Positions 10,126-18,475 are shown, counted from the stretch's first letter. The stretch is 64,000 nt of DNA from Brooklawnia sp032229645 (GCA_963722295.1 CAVRLB010000004.1:186001-250000), one strand, 5' to 3'. Numbers and translations: made by a program. Notes: generated by a model not told the origin, from the letters alone.

Positions 10126-13100
10126 TCAGACTTCGTCTGCGATGGCGAACGAGTCTGCGCCCGGACGCCTCGACAAGTCGATACCCAGATCCTCCTGCGT
10201 GCGGTAGTCGTCCTCGCTGTCACGCAACTCGACGACTGCGCCGTCGCTGCTGAGTACCTCGACGTTCAGGCACAAGGACTTCATCTCCTTGACGAGCACC
10301 TTGAACGATTCGGGGATGCCAGGCTCGGGAATGTTCTCCCCCTTGACGATCGCCTCGTAGACCTTGACGCGGCCAGGCACGTCATCGGACTTGATGGTGA
10401 GCATCTCTTGCAGTGCCCAGGCGGCGCCGTACGCTTCCAGTGCCCACACTTCCATCTCACCGAAACGCTGGCCACCGAACTGCGCCTTACCACCCAGAGG
10501 CTGCTGGGTGATCATCGAGTACGGCCCGGTCGAACGCGCGTGGATCTTGTCGTCGACCAAGTGGTGCAACTTCAGCATGTACATATAGCCGACGCCGACC
10601 TTCTCCGGGAACGGCTCGCCGGAGCGGCCGTCGAACAGTGTCGCCTTGCCATCGGCGTTGACCATCCGCTCGCCGTCACGGTTGGGCAGGCCGTTGGCCA
10701 GCAGGCCACCGATCTCGCCCTCGTCCGCGCCGTCGAAGACCGGGGTGGCCAGCCGCTGATTCGGCTCGACCGTGCCGAGGCCGACCTCGCGCAACCGCTC
10801 CGCCCAGTCGCCGTCCACATCGCTGATGTCCCAACCGGAGTGGGCGATCCAGCCGAGGTGGGTTTCGAGCACCTGACCCACGTTCATCCGCGAAGGCACG
10901 CCCAGCGGGTTCAAGATGATGTCGACCGGGGTGCCGTCCGGAAGGAAGGGCATGTCCTCGGCGGGCAGGATCTTCGAGATGACGCCCTTGTTGCCGTGCC
11001 GGCCTGCGAGCTTGTCGCCTTCTTGCACCTTGCGCTTCTGGGCGACGTAGACGCGCACCATCTGGTTGACGCCCGGAGGCAACTCGTCGTCCTCTTCGCG
11101 GTCGAAGACGCGGACGCCGATGACGGTGCCGTTCTCGCCATGCGGCACCTTCATCGAGGTGTCACGAACCTCTCGGGCCTTCTCGCCGAAGATCGCGCGC
11201 AACAGGCGCTCTTCTGGGGTCAGTTCGGTCTCGCCCTTCGGTGTGACCTTGCCCACCAGGATGTCGCCGGTGCCGACATCGGCGCCGATGCGGATGATGC
11301 CGCGCTCGTCGAGATTGGCGAGCATGTCATCGGACACGTTCGGGATGTCGCGAGTGATCTCCTCGGGGCCCAGCTTGGTGTCGCGGGCGTCCACCTCGTG
11401 CTCCTCGATGTGAATCGAGGTGAGGACGTCTTCGCTCACGATGCGCTGGTTGAGGATGATCGCGTCCTCGTAGTTCAGGCCCTCCCAGGGCATGAACGCC
11501 ACGAGCAGGTTGCGACCCAGAGCCAGCTCTGCATTGTCGGTGCACGGCCCGTCGGCCAGCGGAGTGCCGACATCGACACGGTCGCCGGGGCCGACCATCG
11601 GACGCTGGTTGACGCAGGTGCCGGCGTTCGAGCGGCGGAACTTCTCCAGCCGGAAGGTCTGGTAGGTACCGTCGTCGTTGGCCACCTCGATGAGATCGGC
11701 CGAGACGCTGGTGACCACACCGGGATGCTGAGCCAACGTGACATCGCCGACGTCGACGGCCGCGCGGTATTCCATACCGGTGCCGACGTAGGGAGCTTCG
11801 CTGCGAATCAGCGGCACGGCCTGACGCTGCATGTTGGCGCCCATCAATGCACGCGACGCGTCGTCGTGCTCGAGGAACGGGATCAGCGCGGTCGCGACCG
11901 AGACCATCTGGCGCGGCGAGACATCGATGTAGCCGACCTCGCTGGCCGGCACGGTGTCGGCATCGCCATGACGAACGCGCACCAGGACGCGGTCCTCGGC
12001 GAAGCGGCCGTTCTCGTCGAGCGCGGCGTTTGCCTGCGCGATGTTATAGCGGTCTTCCTCACCCGCGGTCAGGTAATCGATCTGGTCGGTGACCCGGCCG
12101 TCGACGACCTTGCGGTACGGGGTTTCGATGAAGCCGAAGGCGTTCACGCGGGCGAATGAGGCCAGCGATCCGATCAGACCGATGTTCGGGCCTTCAGGAG
12201 TCTCGATCGGGCACATGCGTCCGTAGTGCGAGGGGTGTACGTCTCGCACTTCCATGCCTGCACGGTCACGGCTCAGACCGCCAGGGCCCAGCGCCGACAG
12301 CCGACGCTTATGGGTGAGCTCGGCCAACGGGTTGTTCTGGTCCATGAATTGGCTCAGCTGCGAGGTGCCGAAGAACTCCTTCAGCGCAGCGGTCACCGGA
12401 CGGATGTTGATCAGGGTCGAGGGCGTAATCGCTTCGATGTCCTGAGTGGTCATCCGGTCGCGCACGACCCGCTCCATACGACCCAGACCCGTGCGCAGCT
12501 GGTTTTGGATCAGCTCGCCGACGGTACGCAGACGACGATTGCCGAAGTGGTCGATGTCGTCCGCCTCGACGATGACGGTCTCGCCCTCGGCGCGCTCGAT
12601 CTCGGCCTTGCCCTCGTGCAGAGCGCAGATGTAGTCGATGGCCGCGACGATGTCGTCGATGGTCAGCACCTGGGTGTCGAACGGCAGGTTCAAGCCCAGC
12701 TTCTGGTTGATCTTGTAACGGCCGACCTTGGCCAGGTCGTAACGCTTCGGGTTGAAGTAGTAATTGGTGAGCAACTGCTCCGCGGCATCACGGGCCGGCG
12801 GTTCGCCCGGACGCAGCTTGCGATAGATGTCGAGCAGCGCCTCGTCCTGAGTGGTGACGTGATCCTTCTCCAGGGTCATCCGAATCGACTCGTACTGGCC
12901 GAACTGCTCGAGGATGCGATCCTCGCTCCAGCCGAGCGCCTTGAGCAGCACGGTGACATTCTGCTTGCGCTTGCGGTCGAGGCGGACGCCGACCTGATCG
13001 CGCTTGTCGATCTCGAATTCCAGCCAGGCGCCGCGCGACGGGATCACCTTGCACGTGAAGATGTCCTTGTCGGAGGTCTTGTCCGGGGTCTGCTCGAAGT

Positions 13101-13614
13101 AGACGCCAGGAGAGCGGACCAACTGGCTGACGACAACGCGCTCGGTGCCGCTGACGATGAAGGTGCCCTTGTCGGTCATCAGCGGGAAATCGCCGATGAA
13201 GACCGTCTGGCTCTTGATCTCGCCGGTCTCGTTGTTCATGAACTCGGCGGTCACGAAGAGCGGGGCCGCGTACGTGGTATCGCGATCCTTACATTCGTCG
13301 ATGCTGTGCTTGGGCTCCTCGAATCGATGGTCGCGGAAGCTCAGCGACATCGTCTGGTTGAAGTCCTCAATGGGGCTGATCTCGTCAAAGATCTCCTCCA
13401 GGCCGGACCTGGTATTAACGTCAGTGCGACCCTGTTCGAGAGCCTGCTCCGTTTTCTGCTGCCAAGCCTCGCTGCCGATCAGCCAATTGAACGAGTCGAT
13501 CTGCAGGTCGAGCAGATTCGGTACCTGCAACGGCTCAGCGATCTTGGCGAACGATATGCGGCCGCTGGTGGAGATGACGTTGGTGTTCTTCGACGCATTG
13601 CGCGAGGTGGCCAA
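10126..13614 (-). CDS. rpoB: DNA-directed RNA polymerase subunit beta
   Basis: Beta subunit, 1162 residues. The rifampicin-binding cluster lies near residues 426-455 with D425, H435 and S440 in the positions of E. coli D516, H526 and S531, so the sequence looks rifampicin-sensitive. The active-site and switch regions (GRHGNKGVISKI, QPLGGKAQFGGQRFGEMEVWALEAYGAA) are intact. The start is an unusual TTG at 13614: MATSRNASKN follows and AAGGA lies at normal spacing, with no ATG or GTG nearby in frame. Two promoter-like sites lie upstream, and rpoC is next in the operon. Confidence 0.97.
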   Translation of the reverse strand: MATSRNASKNTNVISTSGRISFAKIAEPLQVPNLLDLQIDSFNWLIGSEAWQQKTEQALEQGRTDVNTRSGLEEIFDEISPIEDFNQTMSLSFRDHRFEEPKHSIDECKDRDTTYAAPLFVTAEFMNNETGEIKSQTVFIGDFPLMTDKGTFIVSGTERVVVSQLVRSPGVYFEQTPDKTSDKDIFTCKVIPSRGAWLEFEIDKRDQVGVRLDRKRKQNVTVLLKALGWSEDRILEQFGQYESIRMTLEKDHVTTQDEALLDIYRKLRPGEPPARDAAEQLLTNYYFNPKRYDLAKVGRYKINQKLGLNLPFDTQVLTIDDIVAAIDYICALHEGKAEIERAEGETVIVEADDIDHFGNRRLRTVGELIQNQLRTGLGRMERVVRDRMTTQDIEAITPSTLINIRPVTAALKEFFGTSQLSQFMDQNNPLAELTHKRRLSALGPGGLSRDRAGMEVRDVHPSHYGRMCPIETPEGPNIGLIGSLASFARVNAFGFIETPYRKVVDGRVTDQIDYLTAGEEDRYNIAQANAALDENGRFAEDRVLVRVRHGDADTVPASEVGYIDVSPRQMVSVATALIPFLEHDDASRALMGANMQRQAVPLIRSEAPYVGTGMEYRAAVDVGDVTLAQHPGVVTSVSADLIEVANDDGTYQTFRLEKFRRSNAGTCVNQRPMVGPGDRVDVGTPLADGPCTDNAELALGRNLLVAFMPWEGLNYEDAIILNQRIVSEDVLTSIHIEEHEVDARDTKLGPEEITRDIPNVSDDMLANLDERGIIRIGADVGTGDILVGKVTPKGETELTPEERLLRAIFGEKAREVRDTSMKVPHGENGTVIGVRVFDREEDDELPPGVNQMVRVYVAQKRKVQEGDKLAGRHGNKGVISKILPAEDMPFLPDGTPVDIILNPLGVPSRMNVGQVLETHLGWIAHSGWDISDVDGDWAERLREVGLGTVEPNQRLATPVFDGADEGEIGGLLANGLPNRDGERMVNADGKATLFDGRSGEPFPEKVGVGYMYMLKLHHLVDDKIHARSTGPYSMITQQPLGGKAQFGGQRFGEMEVWALEAYGAAWALQEMLTIKSDDVPGRVKVYEAIVKGENIPEPGIPESFKVLVKEMKSLCLNVEVLSSDGAVVELRDSEDDYRTQEDLGIDLSRRPGADSFAIADEV

Positions 13615-13643
13615 GATGTGGTCCTTCCAGAACTCCCGGTGGT

Positions 13644-13671
13644 TCTATGCATGCTGAACGACCCATGTCAA
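13644..13671 (-). promoter_or_regulatory. Predicted proximal rpoBC promoter
   Basis: A perfect -35 TTGACA (13671-13666) with a weak -10 CATAGA (13649-13644), 16-bp spacer. It would give a leader of roughly 20-25 nt. Confidence 0.4.
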
Positions 13672-13720
13672 GTTCATGGGTCACCAAACGATATGTGCAA
13701 CAAAAAACTATAGCTCACGC

Positions 13721-13749
13721 TATATACCGGATGCAAATCTACTGGTCAA
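13721..13749 (-). promoter_or_regulatory. Predicted distal rpoBC promoter
   Basis: TTGACC (13749-13744), a 17-bp spacer and TATATA (13726-13721) on the minus strand, inside a locally AT-rich patch; the strongest promoter match in this gap. Confidence 0.6.
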
Positions 13750-13841
13750 CTCCGACCTGTCTGCAGGCACCGGGCCCCCATCCACCGCAAGCGTGCATCA
13801 TCACACCGCCTGGCGTCAAGCGCCGATCTGGCGTGCCGCCG

Positions 13842-14160
13842 ATTTCGGTAGCTGGCTTGCCCTTCATCAGCCGCTGGCCGCTATCCGAAGTCACAGCGAC
13901 TACCGAAATGCGCCAGCCGTCCCACAGCCGCTGGCCCAAGTGACAGCGACTACCGAAATGCGCCAGAGCACCCGACAGCGACTACCTCAAGTCACAGCGA
14001 CTGCCGAAATGCCTCGCCCGTCCCCACAACCGCTGGCCCAAGTCACAGCGACTACCTCAAGTCACAGCAGCTACCCAAATGCCCGGACGCCCCAACAACA
14101 GCTGCCGAAAGTAACAACGACTAGCGAACGAGCGGTAGCCGCTGCTGTTTTCGGTAGCTG
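13842..14160. repeat. Cluster of short CGGYAGYNGCT-type repeats (family C, cluster 1)
   Basis: The 704-bp rplL-rpoB gap is filled by irregular copies of CAGCGACTACCGAAATG (read the other way CGGTAGTCGCTG), often preceded by GCTGGCCCAAGTGA/CA. Copies start near 13894, 13950, 13975, 13996, 14045, 14065 and 14115, plus TTTCGGTAGCTG-type forms near 13844 and 14148. No frame in this stretch looks like a gene. The same core recurs at 30471-30756, 44451-44545 and 45350-45450. Confidence 0.75.
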
Positions 14161-14238
14161 CTGTCGCGAAAGGCCGTCCAAACGAGCCGGCGTCACCGAA
14201 CCGCGCCCCCCGGGAGGCCCCAGATACCGCTCAACGCA

Positions 14239-14275
14239 GCAGGGGTAGGACGCAATGACTGCGTCCTACCCCTGC
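14239..14275 (-). terminator. rplJL terminator
   Basis: A perfect 16-bp stem, GCAGGGGTAGGACGCA (14239-14254) with TGCGTCCTACCCCTGC (14260-14275), around a 5-base loop, 44 bases past the rplL stop. Confidence 0.85.
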
Positions 14276-14318
14276 TTGGGCAGTGGCTCCCGTCAGCACT
14301 GGGCCGACAGGACACGGG

Positions 14319-14705
14319 TCACTTGAGAGTGACGGTAGCGCCCTCGGCCTCAAGGGCCGCCTTCGCCTTCTCGGCATCTTCCTTCTTGGCAGCCTCAAGA
14401 ACGGCCTTCGGAGCGGACTCAACGAGATCCTTGGCCTCCTTCAGGCCCAGGCTGGTCAGCGCGCGAACGGCCTTGATGACGCCGATCTTCTTCTCGCCGG
14501 CGGCCTCAAGGACCACGTCGAACTCGGTCTGCTCTTCGGCAGCCTCAGCCTCTTCGGCGGCGGCCGGGGCGGCGGCGGCAACGGCAACCGGAGCGGCAGC
14601 CTTGACGTCGAAAGCGTCCTCGAAGGCCTTCACGAACTCGGACAACTCGATGAGGGTCATGTCCTTGAACTGGTCAAGGAGCTCCTCGGTGCTCAGCTTC
14701 GCCAT
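14319..14705 (-). CDS. rplL: 50S ribosomal protein L7/L12
   Basis: L7/L12 forms the flexible ribosomal stalk that recruits and activates translation GTPases. It has 128 residues in three parts: an N-terminal dimerisation domain (MAKLSTEELLDQFKDMTLIE), an Ala/Glu hinge near residues 36-60, and a C-terminal domain with the factor-binding KKIGVIKAVRALTSLGLKEAKDLVE. The ATG lies 15 bases downstream of the rplJ stop, with a good Shine-Dalgarno sequence (AAAGGA). It ends the rplJL operon. Confidence 0.98.
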   Translation of the reverse strand: MAKLSTEELLDQFKDMTLIELSEFVKAFEDAFDVKAAAPVAVAAAAPAAAEEAEAAEEQTEFDVVLEAAGEKKIGVIKAVRALTSLGLKEAKDLVESAPKAVLEAAKKEDAEKAKAALEAEGATVTLK

Positions 14706-14719
14706 GGTGGCGTCCTTTC

Positions 14720-15304
14720 TTACTGGTTGTCAGCAGCCGCAGCTGCCGCGTCGGTGGTGGTCTCGGCAGCTGCCGAGGTAACGGGCTTCTGGTCGGACTG
14801 CTTGGATTCCAGAGCGCCGAAAAGCTGTGCGGCCTGGGTGAGCGGAGCGGCGAACGTACCAACCGCCGTGCTCAGCGAAGCCTTCATCGCGCCGGCCAGC
14901 TTGGCAAGCAGAACCTCACGCGACTCCAGATCGGCCAGCTTTTTGACCTGTTCGGCGTCGAGGACCCTGCCCTCGAGAACGCCGCTCTTGATGACCAGAA
15001 GCGGATTGGCCTTTGCGAAATCACGCAGGGTCTTGGCTGCCGTGGCCACATCGCCCTTAACGAAGGCGAGTGCGGTCGGCCCGGTCAGCTGTTCGTCGAG
15101 TCCTTCGACGCCGGCTTCACGGGCGGCAATCAGAGCCAGGGTGTTCTTCGCAACGGCGTAGCTGGCGTCCTCCCCCAGGGACCTGCGAAGGTCCTTCAGG
15201 TTCTTGACGGTGAGTCCGCGATACTCGGTCAACACGACGGCGGCACTGCTGGAGAATTCTTCCTTCAGCTGCGCGACCGCGGCTGCCTTGTCAGGCCTCG
15301 CCAT
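14720..15304 (-). CDS. rplJ: 50S ribosomal protein L10
   Basis: L10 anchors L7/L12 dimers to the 23S rRNA and is the usual autogenous repressor of rplJL. I use the ATG at 15304 (MARPDKAAAVAQL, 194 residues), preceded by GAAGGAG; an in-frame start 13 codons earlier is not conserved. The rRNA-binding N-terminal domain has EYRGLTVKNLKDLRR, and a C-terminal helix with an Ala/Thr-rich tail binds L12. The leader of about 200 nt contains a terminator-like hairpin with a U-run, suggesting attenuation. Confidence 0.97.
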   Translation of the reverse strand: MARPDKAAAVAQLKEEFSSSAAVVLTEYRGLTVKNLKDLRRSLGEDASYAVAKNTLALIAAREAGVEGLDEQLTGPTALAFVKGDVATAAKTLRDFAKANPLLVIKSGVLEGRVLDAEQVKKLADLESREVLLAKLAGAMKASLSTAVGTFAAPLTQAAQLFGALESKQSDQKPVTSAAAETTTDAAAAAADNQ

Positions 15305-15369
15305 TGGGTCTCCTTCCCACTTCTTGTTGATGCCGAAGCTCACTGGTAACCGTGGTTCCCCCGGACATC

Positions 15370-15404
15370 AAAAATGCCCCGGGACGCAGGCGTCACCCGG
15401 GGCA
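15370..15404 (-). promoter_or_regulatory. rplJ leader attenuator (L10 leader-like)
   Basis: On the minus strand TGCCCCGGG (15404-15396) pairs with CCCGGGGCA (15383-15375) and is followed at once by TTTTT (15374-15370). This is the clearest intrinsic terminator in the window, yet it lies about 65 bases upstream of the rplJ start and downstream of the rplJ promoter, so it is placed to control read-through into rplJL rather than to end another gene; no minus-strand gene ends here. Confidence 0.7.
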
Positions 15405-15509
15405 CAAGCGCGAACCTTTGTGGAAGGTCAGCTCAAGGCTGGATTTCATCCTGCGCAGGCGTCCGTACGGACTTTGAAATACGACTACCGGCGGTCTTCG
15501 GCGTGGTTC

Positions 15510-15538
15510 ATGCTAGTCGCTCGTCCGGCACTCGCCAA
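15510..15538 (-). promoter_or_regulatory. Predicted rplJL promoter
   Basis: TTGGCG (15538-15533) and TAGCAT (15515-15510) on the minus strand with a 17-bp spacer, giving a leader of about 200 nt that includes the attenuator hairpin. Confidence 0.55.
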
Positions 15539-15622
15539 ATCGGCTTCGCGGAGCCGCCTTCTCAACCACATCCCCAGTCCCCGCCCCGGATCCGAGCGCG
15601 CGGTCGAATCTCGCACGCGGCT

Positions 15623-15658
15623 TCGGAGATCGGACGCGGCTCGGAGATCGGACGCGGG
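15623..15658. repeat. 18-bp tandem duplication
   Basis: Two adjacent copies of TCGGAGATCGGACGCGG plus one base (15623-15640 and 15641-15658) in the divergent gap between rplJ and the ytr-like operon. Confidence 0.7.
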
Positions 15659-15673
15659 ACTTGGAACTCCGAT

Positions 15674-15711
15674 GAACTATCGCTGCGTATCAATTCATCG
15701 TCAGGCCTTAC
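15674..15711 (+). repeat. Dispersed repeat family B, copy 1
   Basis: Aligns over its full length, with about ten differences, to 43059-43096 (shared CGCTGCGT, TTC and GTCAGGCC blocks). It lies just upstream of the GntR gene promoter region. Confidence 0.55.
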
Positions 15712-15732
15712 TTGAAACTGAGCCGCTTATAT

Positions 15733-15756
15733 GGTTAGTTAGCTGAGCAACTAACC
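15733..15756 (+). promoter_or_regulatory. Predicted YtrA-type operator
   Basis: GGTTAGTT (15733-15740) and AACTAACC (15749-15756) form a perfect 8-bp inverted repeat with an 8-bp spacer, ending 15 bases before the GntR start and directly ahead of its GAGGAGG ribosome-binding site. TTGAAA lies about 17 bp upstream of the left arm, so the operator would cover the -10 region. The layout suggests autorepression of the operon. Confidence 0.65.
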
Positions 15757-15771
15757 GAGGAGGTCAAGTCG

Positions 15772-16146
15772 ATGCCGGACACGGGCAAACCGCTCTTCGT
15801 CCAGATCGCCAACGCGATCGAGGATTCGATCATCGACGGCAGCCTGGCCGAAGGACAGCAGGCACCGTCAACCAATGAGCTGGCCGCCTTCTATCGGATC
15901 AACCCGGCCACCGCCGCGAAGGGAGTCAACCAGCTCGTGGACAAGCAGATCCTCTTCAAACAGCGCGGCGTCGGCATGTTCGTCAGCCCTGGCGCTCGCG
16001 ACCGACTCGTGAATGAACGGCGCGCCGGCTTCGTCGAGCGATTCATCGCTCCGCTGCTGGCCGAAGCCGACCGGTTGGGACTGTCCCCCAGCGAGGTCGC
16101 GGCACTCATCGACTCTGGGCCATCCGCCGAAAGGAACCCCTCATGA
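15772..16146 (+). CDS. GntR-family regulator, YtrA subfamily
   Basis: A 124-residue DNA-binding repressor. The N-terminal winged helix (residues about 8-72: FVQIANAIEDSIIDGSLAEG, then APSTNELAAFYRINPATAAKGVNQL) is classical GntR, followed by the short two-helix YtrA-type dimerisation tail and no ligand-binding FadR or HutC domain. It has a strong ribosome-binding site (GAGGAGG) and overlaps the next gene by ATGA. Its position before an ABC ATPase and a permease matches B. subtilis ytr-like operons, which respond to cell-wall stress; the inducer here is unknown. Confidence 0.88.
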   Translation: MPDTGKPLFVQIANAIEDSIIDGSLAEGQQAPSTNELAAFYRINPATAAKGVNQLVDKQILFKQRGVGMFVSPGARDRLVNERRAGFVERFIAPLLAEADRLGLSPSEVAALIDSGPSAERNPS

Positions 16147-17063
16147 CCACCGTTGTCGAGGTCACCGGCCTCACCAAACAATATGACGACACCCGCGCAC
16201 TTGATGCCGTGTCACTCAGTCTGGACAAGAATGTTATCTACGGCCTGCTCGGGCGCAATGGTGCGGGCAAGACCACCCTGATGTCGATCCTGACCAGCCA
16301 GAACTTCCCCAGTTCGGGCCAAGTGCGGGTCTTCGGCGAGGACCCCGCCGACAACGCCCGCGTGCTCTCCCGGATGTGCTTCGTCCGCGAGTCGCAGAAG
16401 TACCCCGACGACTTCACCATCCGCAACGCGTTCACCGCGTCCGCTCTCTTCTTCCCCAATTGGGACGAGGCCCTCGCCGCCCGGCTGGTGAACGATTTCC
16501 AGCTACCGCTCGGTCGCAAGATCAAGAAGCTCTCCCGCGGGCAGCTCTCGGCGGTCGGAGTGATCATCGGCCTGGCCTCTCGTGCAGAGATCACCTTCTT
16601 CGACGAGCCCTATCTGGGCTTGGACGCCGTCTCCCGCCAGATCTTCTACGACCGCTTGATCGCCGACTACGGCGAATACCCCCGCACGATCATCTTGTCG
16701 TCCCATCTGATCGACGAGGTGGCCAATCTGATCGAGCACGTGGTGCTGATCGACAAGGGCCGCGTGCTGATCGACGAGAACACCCAGACCATCTTGGAAC
16801 AGGCCGCCACTATCGTCGGAAACGCGGAAGCGGTCAGCCGATTCGTCGTCGGACGCGAGGTGCTGCATACCGAATCGCTGGGACGAGTGACCTCCGTCAC
16901 CGTGCTCGGCGAGTACTCGGCGGCCGAGCGGGCCACGATGGCGGCGGCCGGAATCGATTTCCTCCCGGTCTCGCTGCAGCAACTGATCGTCCGCACGACC
17001 CAGCACATGAACGGCTCAGTTGCCGGCCACGAGAGCTGGAACCTGGAAGGAACACATCGATGA
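16143..17063 (+). CDS. ABC transporter ATP-binding protein (YtrB-like)
   Basis: A 306-residue ATPase of an ABC-2 type exporter. Walker A is GRNGAGKTT (residues 37-45), the signature is LSRGQ (130-134), Walker B is TFFDEP (151-156), and the H-loop lies in SSHLIDE. The LSRGQ signature instead of LSGGQ is usual for the YtrB/lantibiotic-type branch. A C-terminal domain of about 90 residues follows the ATPase core. It overlaps the genes on both sides by ATGA, so the three are one translationally coupled unit. The substrate cannot be read from sequence. Confidence 0.9.
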   Translation: MTTVVEVTGLTKQYDDTRALDAVSLSLDKNVIYGLLGRNGAGKTTLMSILTSQNFPSSGQVRVFGEDPADNARVLSRMCFVRESQKYPDDFTIRNAFTASALFFPNWDEALAARLVNDFQLPLGRKIKKLSRGQLSAVGVIIGLASRAEITFFDEPYLGLDAVSRQIFYDRLIADYGEYPRTIILSSHLIDEVANLIEHVVLIDKGRVLIDENTQTILEQAATIVGNAEAVSRFVVGREVLHTESLGRVTSVTVLGEYSAAERATMAAAGIDFLPVSLQQLIVRTTQHMNGSVAGHESWNLEGTHR

Positions 17064-17515
17064 ACCGCATCGTCAAAGTGGCTCGGCTGTACCTGATCAC
17101 TCCCATTTCCTTCGCGCTGGTCCCGCTGCTCGTGCTGGCCGGCGCCTTCGCTATCACGCTGGCCATCTTCGCCGCCATTCCCGGCGATTCGGTGCGAGTG
17201 GAAGGGGGCAGCCAGGCACCGATGTGGTCGCTGCTGGCTATCGCCGCGATCGCCCTGAGTCATCATTTCCCCTTCTCGCAGGCGATGAGTATCTCGCGGC
17301 GGGAGTATTTCGCCGGCACGATGCTCTATGCCACCGGCATCAGTCTGGTGCTCGCGCTGACCTATCTCGTCGGCGGGGCAATCGAGGCAGCCACCGACGG
17401 GTGGGGATTCGACGCCTACTTCTTCTCGATGCCCTGGCTGTGGGATCAGGGGGTGCTGGTCACTGTCGCCCTGGCCAGCACGGCATACCTGATGCTGCGC
17501 CGGATGGTTGTCTAG
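17060..17515 (+). CDS. Small ABC-2 type permease
   Basis: A 151-residue membrane protein with about four hydrophobic segments (LITPISFALVPLLVLAGAFA, MWSLLAIAAIALS, GTMLYATGISLVLALTYLVG and VLVTVALASTAYLM). The motif HFPFSQAMSISRREYFAGT is characteristic of small actinobacterial permeases paired with YtrB-type ATPases. Its ATG overlaps the stop of the ATPase gene (ATGA), which fixes the start; the same frame is open much further upstream but inside the ATPase gene. It is last in the operon, with a hairpin 45 bp downstream. It probably works as a dimer, being shorter than typical ABC-2 permeases. Confidence 0.82.
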   Translation: MNRIVKVARLYLITPISFALVPLLVLAGAFAITLAIFAAIPGDSVRVEGGSQAPMWSLLAIAAIALSHHFPFSQAMSISRREYFAGTMLYATGISLVLALTYLVGGAIEAATDGWGFDAYFFSMPWLWDQGVLVTVALASTAYLMLRRMVV

Positions 17516-17560
17516 CCGGCCATCCCTCACTTCCCGCAGTGAGAACTGAACAAGACATGA

Positions 17561-17595
17561 AAGACCCCCGCCGGGCAGCTGCCAGCGAGGGTCTT
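17561..17595. terminator. Bidirectional terminator between permease and rplA
   Basis: AAGACCC (17561-17567) pairs with GGGTCTT (17589-17595), with a GGCAGCTGCC palindrome inside the loop. It serves two convergent genes. Confidence 0.75.
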
Positions 17596-17640
17596 CTACT
17601 GAAGTCACGACCAGGTCGGTCGTTCAATCGGATTGTTCGA

Positions 17641-18354
17641 TCAGGATGCCGCGGCCTCGGTCACCGGCTTCGAGGCGGCCACGTCCACGGCGATGCCGGG
17701 GCCCATGGTGGTCGAAACGACGATCTTTCGGACGTAGCGTCCCTTCGAGGTGCTCGGCTTCAGCCGGGAGATCTCCTCCATGGCTGCGCGGTAGTTCTCC
17801 AGCAGCGCCTGCTCGGTGAAGCTGACCTTGCCGACGATGAACTGGAGGTTCGCGTGACGATCGACGCGGAACTCGATCTTGCCACCCTTGATGTCGGTCA
17901 CCGCCTTGGTGACGTCCATGGTCACGGTGCCGGTCTTCGGGTTCGGCATCAGGCCACGCGGGCCGAGGACGCGGCCGAGGCGTCCGACCTTGCCCATCAG
18001 ATCAGGCGTCGCGACGACTGCATCGAAGTCCAGGTAGCCGCCGGCCACCTTCTCGATGAGTTCGTCCGAGCCGACCTCATCGGCGCCTGCCTCCAGTGCC
18101 TCTGCGGCCTTGGCGCCCTGGGCGAAGACGAGGACCCGTGCCGTCTTGCCAGTACCGTTGGGCAGATTCACCGTGCCGCGCACCATCTGGTCCGCCTTGC
18201 GGGGGTCGACACCGAGTCGCATCGATACCTCGACCGACTCGTCGAAGCCGCCGGCCTGAAACTTCTTGATGGTCGCGATTGCCTCTTCGGGGCTGTAGAG
18301 CTGATCGCCGTCCCGCAGCTCTGCCGAAGCGCGATAGCGCTTGCTGTGCTTCAT
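17641..18354 (-). CDS. rplA: 50S ribosomal protein L1
   Basis: L1 forms the mobile stalk at the E site and often represses its own operon. I place the start at ATG 18354 (MKHSKRYRASAELRDGDQLY, 237 residues) behind AAAGGA; an earlier in-frame start adds 20 unconserved residues. The family motif GPRGLMPNPKTGTVT and the C-terminal TMGPGIAVDV are present. Follows rplK by 121 bp in the same direction. Confidence 0.97.
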   Translation of the reverse strand: MKHSKRYRASAELRDGDQLYSPEEAIATIKKFQAGGFDESVEVSMRLGVDPRKADQMVRGTVNLPNGTGKTARVLVFAQGAKAAEALEAGADEVGSDELIEKVAGGYLDFDAVVATPDLMGKVGRLGRVLGPRGLMPNPKTGTVTMDVTKAVTDIKGGKIEFRVDRHANLQFIVGKVSFTEQALLENYRAAMEEISRLKPSTSKGRYVRKIVVSTTMGPGIAVDVAASKPVTEAAAS

Positions 18355-18475
18355 GTCTGGTTCCTTTCCGTCAGCCTCGCAGGCTGATTCACCAGGTCCT
18401 GGTCCGGAGCGCACGTCCTACCAGGTGGTTGGTCATCTATGGGTTAGCTCTGCCCCCGACCGGGGACAGCGAGCG

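Noticed and set aside
13842..14160. CRISPR array or small-peptide genes in the rplL-rpoB gap
   Set aside because: Spacing is irregular, the motif varies and no ribosome-binding site or conserved frame is seen; the open frames across it only read the repeats.
16376..17059. Longer permease gene inside the ytr-like ATPase gene
   Set aside because: The upstream part is an out-of-frame Arg/Pro-rich reading of the ATPase gene; the ATGA overlap fixes the true start at 17060.
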